Positions 63,117-64,000 of a DNA stretch of 64,000 nt are shown here, in pieces. The stretch is from positions 2,000,681 through 2,064,680 of the forward strand of contig NZ_BSTD01000001.1 of NCBI RefSeq assembly GCF_030269325.1, in the 5' to 3' direction. The DNA comes from Amycolatopsis sp. NBRC 101858. GTDB taxonomy: Bacteria > Actinomycetota > Actinomycetes > Mycobacteriales > Pseudonocardiaceae. A program made the position numbers and the translations under genes. The notes below the pieces were generated by a model that was not told the DNA's origin, did not search any database, and saw only the letters and a program-made list of their open reading frames with translations. The first letter of the stretch is position 1; every line of letters begins with the position of its first letter.

Positions 63117-64000
63117 TCACCGGTCTTCGGCGGCCGCCAGCAGGCGCTGCCCGAGGACGCGCGCGGCCTGCCGGAGTTCGGGGCACCGCACGATCCGGAA
63201 CGGCGCCGGGCTCCGGGCGAGCTGCTCGGCGTACCAGGCGGGATTGCTGGTGCTGCCGGTCAAGCGGGTCGTCTCGTCGTCGAGGCGCTCGAGCCGCCCG
63301 AGGACGCGGGGCAGGCACCGGCTCACCAGGTCGAGCGGCGCCTCAATGACGACTTCGGCGTCGTACTCCCAGCCGGCGGCGAGGTGGTCCTCGACCACGG
63401 CGACCGGGTCGAGGTCCCGGGGTGGCTCGAAAGCGTCGTCCAAGACGGCGACGCTGCGGACCCGGTCGATCCGGTACGCCCGCCGCGCGCCCTCCGGGTG
63501 CTTGCGGCACAGCAGGTACCAGCGGCCGTGGCGGACGACGACGGCCCACGGCTCGACGTCGCCGGTCCATTCCCGGCCGGCCTCGGAGCGGTAGCCGAGG
63601 CGGACCCGCCGGTGGTCGGCGCACGCGTGCACGAGGGCGGCGGTGGTGTCGGGGTCAGGCCGCGCGGCAGCGGTGTCCGGCGCGGGCGCGGCGGTCCGCC
63701 GGACGGCCTCGGCCTGCGCGGCGACCGGCTCGGGGAGCGCCTGCACGATCTTGCCGAGCGCGCCGCCGACCAGGGTGGCGGGATCGCCGGCGTCGTGGTG
63801 GCCGTCGAGCACCGCCATGACCAGGCCGAGGGCCTCGGCGGGGCTGAACGTCAGCGGCGGCAGCCGCAGGCCGCGCCCGACCCGGTAGCCGCCGTAGGGC
63901 CCGCGGACGGAGACTACCGGGATCCCGGCTTCCCGAAGGATGCCGACGTAGCGCCGGGCGGCGCGTTCGGAGACGCCGAGCTTGCTCGCGAGCCGGTCCG
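63117..64000 (-). CDS. WYL-domain HTH transcriptional regulator, partial
   Basis: At least 294 codons are visible; the N-terminus lies beyond the right window edge. The visible start has the helix-turn-helix recognition part (LASKLGVSERAARRYVGILREAGIPV and GPYGGYRVG), as in YafY/DeoR-type proteins. The WYL domain follows (VHACADHRRVRLGYRSEAG; VEPWAVVVRHGRWYLLCRKHPEGARRAYRIDRV) and then a WCX C-terminal region. WYL domains bind nucleic acid or nucleotide-like ligands, and these regulators often control DNA damage or defence genes. The target is unknown. Confidence 0.9.
   Translation of the reverse strand, partial: DRLASKLGVSERAARRYVGILREAGIPVVSVRGPYGGYRVGRGLRLPPLTFSPAEALGLVMAVLDGHHDAGDPATLVGGALGKIVQALPEPVAAQAEAVRRTAAPAPDTAAARPDPDTTAALVHACADHRRVRLGYRSEAGREWTGDVEPWAVVVRHGRWYLLCRKHPEGARRAYRIDRVRSVAVLDDAFEPPRDLDPVAVVEDHLAAGWEYDAEVVIEAPLDLVSRCLPRVLGRLERLDDETTRLTGSTSNPAWYAEQLARSPAPFRIVRCPELRQAARVLGQRLLAAAEDR

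Overview
The window is chromosomal DNA from a very GC-rich actinomycete. The gene families point to the Pseudonocardiaceae, most likely an Amycolatopsis-like organism. The pointers are an F420-type nitroreductase, WXG/ESX-like helical proteins, an FtsK/EccC-like ATPase, a SigD/ShbA-type sigma factor, a Tat-exported phospholipase C, a HelD-class RNA polymerase helicase and a tadA/tRNA-Ser block. The genus is an inference; the family calls rest on the translated sequences.

Layout. 1-6,300: a cut glycosyltransferase, an OmpR-type two-component pair facing a secreted protein, a NarL-type two-component pair and a small F420-type oxidoreductase. 6,434-9,278: two TetR regulators and a 3-hydroxyacyl-CoA dehydrogenase. 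9,283-13,551: an envelope block with two L,D-transpeptidase lipoproteins flanking a secreted sugar dehydrogenase-PKD-LGFP protein. 13,660-18,347: GrpB-like protein, membrane protein, Ser/Thr kinase, an N6-methylase with a TRD-like tail, PP2C phosphatase and tRNA-Ser(GGA).

18,348-24,120 is a gene-poor stretch, visibly lower in GC, directly behind that tRNA. It holds several long perfect hairpins, a small membrane protein, a ribbon-helix-helix-like protein and two overlapping sigma-factor-like genes. It runs into an FtsK/EccC-like locus at 24,121-30,470: two small helical proteins, the ATPase and a coiled-coil protein on the plus strand, facing a WXG-like/YbaB-like operon on the minus strand. 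30,604-39,871 holds a secreted nuclease facing a CapA-like protein, a TauD-like operon, a second WXG-like pair, NmrA and GNAT enzymes, tRNA-Ser(CGA), and tadA with its partner gene.

39,949-46,907 holds an M20 hydrolase, a phospholipase C, small enzymes, and a short threonyl-tRNA synthetase. The synthetase sits behind what looks like a complete threonine attenuator: a 16-residue peptide with three consecutive Thr codons, then an intrinsic terminator. I rate this the most interesting element in the window. 47,021-52,714 is an ABC importer divergent from a GntR regulator and a DHDPS-family lyase. 53,187-64,000 holds a fatty-acid desaturase operon, an ECF sigma factor with a SnoaL-like tail, a stand-alone lysA-like gene, a TetR/FAD-monooxygenase pair with a striking double operator, an Lrp regulator, a HelD/HelR-like helicase and a WYL regulator cut by the window edge.

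Genes are tightly packed. There are many ATGA/GTGA start-stop overlaps inside operons. Four convergent gene pairs share one CTAG tetramer that supplies both stop codons. No transposase, integrase or CRISPR array was recognised.
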